Below are positions 7,815 through 8,889 of a DNA stretch of 8,889 nt, piece after piece (position 1 is the first letter of the stretch; each line of letters begins with the position of its first letter). The DNA is taken from the NCBI GenBank assembly GCA_902767395.1, contig CACXHI010000183.1, positions 1-8,889 of the forward strand. Reading direction: 5' to 3'. The notes beneath the pieces were generated by a model. It saw nothing but the letters and a program-made list of their open reading frames with translations, did no database searches and had not been told where the DNA came from. The stretch comes from Oscillospiraceae bacterium. Its GTDB lineage: Bacteria; Bacillota; Clostridia; Oscillospirales; Oscillospiraceae. The translations under genes were made by a program, and so were the position numbers.

Positions 7815-7950
7815 GCTGAAAAACGTGTGGCTTTTTCTCGGAAGGTGTTGCCTGAAAAGAGAAGGTTTTCTTCCTTCTGCGGCTTGACAGGGAGCACGGA
7901 GACAACCATTCCTGTGTATGTCGGTCAAAAAGGCACACTTGACGGATCCA

Positions 7951-7956
7951 AAGGAG
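7951..7956 (+). promoter_or_regulatory. Strong ribosome binding site deciding the start at 7963
   Basis: AAGGAG lies six bases before the ATG at 7963, the best Shine-Dalgarno site in the window. An in-frame ATG at 7918 would add 15 residues but has no ribosome site, so 7963 is preferred. Confidence 0.85.
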
Positions 7957-7962
7957 AATTTT

Positions 7963-8418
7963 ATGAACCCGGAAATTACGAAAAAGTTTCAAAGACGGTT
8001 TCGCTTTGGCAAATGGCTGACCCTCGCTTTGCTGCTCTTCGGACTGGCAGTGACGCTGCTGCATTCTTTTGCAGAGGTCGGGCCGTGGCTGAATTGGCTG
8101 GTTCCCTTCAATGTGCCGAGCTTGGCGTTTTCCCACTGGTTTGACCCTGCGCTGGTCTTCGTCCCGCTGGCGGTGCTGGCACTGGCGGCTTGGGGCTTGC
8201 TCTGTTGCAGGCAGCTCTACGGACGGGAGCTTCTGATCTTCATCATGTTCGTCTATCTCCTGCTCCATTTCTTCCTCGTCCCCTTCTATTCGCTCATTTT
8301 CTCAACCGCATGGAGCTTCCCCTTCCTCGGCTACCTGATGAAGCTCAGCGTCAGCGGCGTGCTTTATCCGATTTTTGTCCTGATTGCGCTCCACATTTGG
8401 AACCCGCGCAGGATTTGA
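7963..8418 (+). CDS. Unrecognised small membrane protein with four predicted membrane segments
   Basis: I do not recognise this 151-residue protein. It begins with a basic, amphipathic stretch (MNPEITKKFQRRFRFGK), followed by hydrophobic segments at about 18-37, 62-83, 89-113 and 119-145, ending in the short basic tail NPRRI. The positive residues at the N-terminus, around 83-88 and at the C-terminus suggest both ends face the cytoplasm. It is rich in Trp, Phe and Leu; a loop at about 38-60 (EVGPWLNWLVPFNVPSLAF) carries Trp and Pro and could lie at the membrane surface. Aromatic content recalls small proteins such as TspO, but none of that family's motifs is seen. It is 148 bases downstream of mrdA on the same strand and could be read with the wall operon or have its own promoter; neither is shown. 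A strong ribosome site and clean open frame support a real gene. Confidence 0.8.
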   Translation: MNPEITKKFQRRFRFGKWLTLALLLFGLAVTLLHSFAEVGPWLNWLVPFNVPSLAFSHWFDPALVFVPLAVLALAAWGLLCCRQLYGRELLIFIMFVYLLLHFFLVPFYSLIFSTAWSFPFLGYLMKLSVSGVLYPIFVLIALHIWNPRRI

Positions 8419-8419
8419 A

Positions 8420-8453
8420 AAAACAGGGAATCTCAAAACAGGGAATCTCAAAC
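8420..8453. repeat. Tandem 15-bp direct repeat, two full copies plus four bases
   Basis: AAAACAGGGAATCTC occurs at 8420-8434 and 8435-8449 with no mismatch, followed by AAAC (8450-8453). It starts two bases after the stop codon of the membrane protein and ends just before the terminator hairpin. It looks like a recent replication-slippage duplication. Confidence 0.9.
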
Positions 8454-8458
8454 AACCG

Positions 8459-8496
8459 ACTTGGGCGCTGTGCAAAGGCTTGCACAGCGCCCAAGT
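8459..8496. terminator. Perfect 17-bp hairpin between convergent genes, likely bidirectional terminator
   Basis: ACTTGGGCGCTGTGCAA (8459-8475) pairs without mismatch to 8480-8496 around the loop AGGC. It is 40 bases past the stop of the plus-strand membrane protein and 13 bases past the stop of the minus-strand pseudouridine synthase gene. No proper T tract follows on either strand (GTGATTC on plus; GTCGGTTGTTTG on minus), so termination efficiency is uncertain although position and stability fit. Confidence 0.75.
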
Positions 8497-8509
8497 GTGA
8501 TTCAGCCGG

Positions 8510-8889
8510 TTACAGCTCGATTTGCGAAACGACGGTGATGCGCTCCCCGGTCATCGGATGCGGCAGGGTGATCCGCCGCGCAACCAGCCGCTGACCACCG
8601 CCCGATTGATCCTGTAGGGACGAGCATTGCTCGTCCGCCGATTCGCTTGCGCGTGTCGTTCCGTGCGGACAAGCAATGCTTGTCCCTACATTCTCTCCGA
8701 AATGCCGCGCCGGGAACCCCGTCCCATATTGGGGGTCTCCGACGATGGGGAAGCCCTGATGGGCGCAGTGGACGCGGAGCTGGTGGGTGCGGCCGGTGAT
8801 GGGGCGCAGCTCCAGACGGCAGATCGGGCCGCGCGCCAGCACGCGGTAGCGGGTCACAGCCCGCTTGCCCTCGGCGCTGACGTACCGCA
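8510..8889 (-). CDS. RluA/RluD-family pseudouridine synthase, C-terminal part, with an in-frame repeat insertion
   Basis: The minus-strand frame is open to the window end, so the gene starts beyond 8889; 125 residues are visible. A GTG at 8857 is not the real start, since family sequence (RYVSAEGKRAVTRYRVL) continues upstream of it. The conserved block LELRPITGRTHQLRVHCAHQGFPIVGDPQYG identifies an RluA-type enzyme, which isomerises uridine to pseudouridine in rRNA or tRNA. The catalytic HRLD-type Asp motif lies outside the window, and the exact RNA target is unknown. After the conserved GDPQYG, the normal C-terminus (QRLVARRITLPHPMTGE) is delayed by an extra stretch encoded by the palindromic repeat at 8613-8690, including VGTSIACPHG and ADEQCSSL. 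It introduces no frameshift or stop, and the final conserved strand is intact, so the protein may well be functional. Confidence 0.92.
   Translation of the reverse strand, partial: RYVSAEGKRAVTRYRVLARGPICRLELRPITGRTHQLRVHCAHQGFPIVGDPQYGTGFPARHFGENVGTSIACPHGTTRASESADEQCSSLQDQSGGGQRLVARRITLPHPMTGERITVVSQIEL
8613..8690. repeat. 78-bp palindromic repeat element inside the pseudouridine synthase gene
   Basis: Two 25-base arms (8613-8637 starting TGTAGGGACGAGC, and 8666-8690 ending GCTTGTCCCTACA) are reverse complements with two mismatches; pairing extends one more base inward (8638/8665), leaving a 26-base spacer. Each arm is itself a hairpin with a 9-bp stem and one-base centre (8618-8636 and 8667-8685). 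The length is exactly 26 codons. It looks like a small non-autonomous mobile or palindromic repeat of the kind seen in many copies in gut Clostridia; no target duplication is evident. Only one copy is in the window, so dispersal in the genome is inference. Confidence 0.85.

Noticed and set aside
7818..7885. Possible terminator after mrdA (GAAAAA/TTTTTC and AGAAGG/CCTTCT pairings)
   Set aside because: Stems are only about 6 bp, one is almost all A-T, and none is followed by a T run.
7884..7889. A perfect TTGACA that could be the -35 of a promoter for the membrane protein
   Set aside because: No acceptable -10 lies 16-19 bases downstream (CATTCC, ATTCCT); the nearest TATGTC is 27 bases away.
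5727..7928. A 733-codon open frame on the minus strand opposite mrdA
   Set aside because: It is a shadow of the GC-rich plus-strand gene; its translation is low-complexity (G, H, V, R rich) with no family pattern, while the plus strand carries all PBP2 motifs.

Overview
The window is GC-rich, densely coded bacterial chromosome. Gene content (maf-mreC-mreD-PBP2 next to a U32 protein and a YgiQ-type radical SAM protein), Shine-Dalgarno sites such as AAGGAG and the residue style point to a Gram-positive Clostridia member. I infer a high-GC Oscillospiraceae-like gut anaerobe. This is a judgement from pattern, not a database match.

Layout. (1) Positions 2-1165 hold the C-terminal part of a YgiQ-family radical SAM protein, cut by the window start. 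(2) Positions 1166-1602 are a 437-base AT-richer gap. It contains a short repeat at the ygiQ stop, an intrinsic terminator, a cluster of DnaA-box-like nonamers and an extended -10 promoter. (3) Positions 1603-7814 carry five genes on the plus strand: U32-family RNA hydroxylase-like protein, Maf nucleotide pyrophosphatase, MreC, MreD and PBP2 (mrdA). From maf onward they are packed with gaps of 7 and 9 bases and one 11-base overlap, so they look like one operon for cell elongation. A second possible promoter lies in front of maf. mreB is not present in this stretch. (4) Positions 7963-8418 encode an unrecognised 151-residue protein with four predicted membrane segments. (5) Positions 8419-8509 separate two convergent genes and hold a tandem 15-mer and a perfect 17-bp hairpin, probably a shared terminator. 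(6) Positions 8510-8889 on the minus strand are the C-terminal part of an RluA/RluD-type pseudouridine synthase, cut by the window end.

How it works together. MreC and MreD form the membrane part of the elongasome that positions and activates PBP2, the transpeptidase for side-wall synthesis. Maf, a house-cleaning nucleotidase linked to division control, often precedes mre genes in Firmicutes. The U32 protein and the pseudouridine synthase are RNA-modification enzymes and probably not functionally tied to the wall genes.

The most unusual thing here is a 78-bp doubly palindromic repeat (8613-8690) lying inside the pseudouridine synthase gene. It keeps the reading frame, so a repeat element seems to be translated as about 26 residues in a loop of a conserved enzyme. 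Its two arms differ at exactly two positions, and these are base-pairing partners of each other, a covariation pattern. I see no CRISPR array, phage, toxin-antitoxin or defence system.
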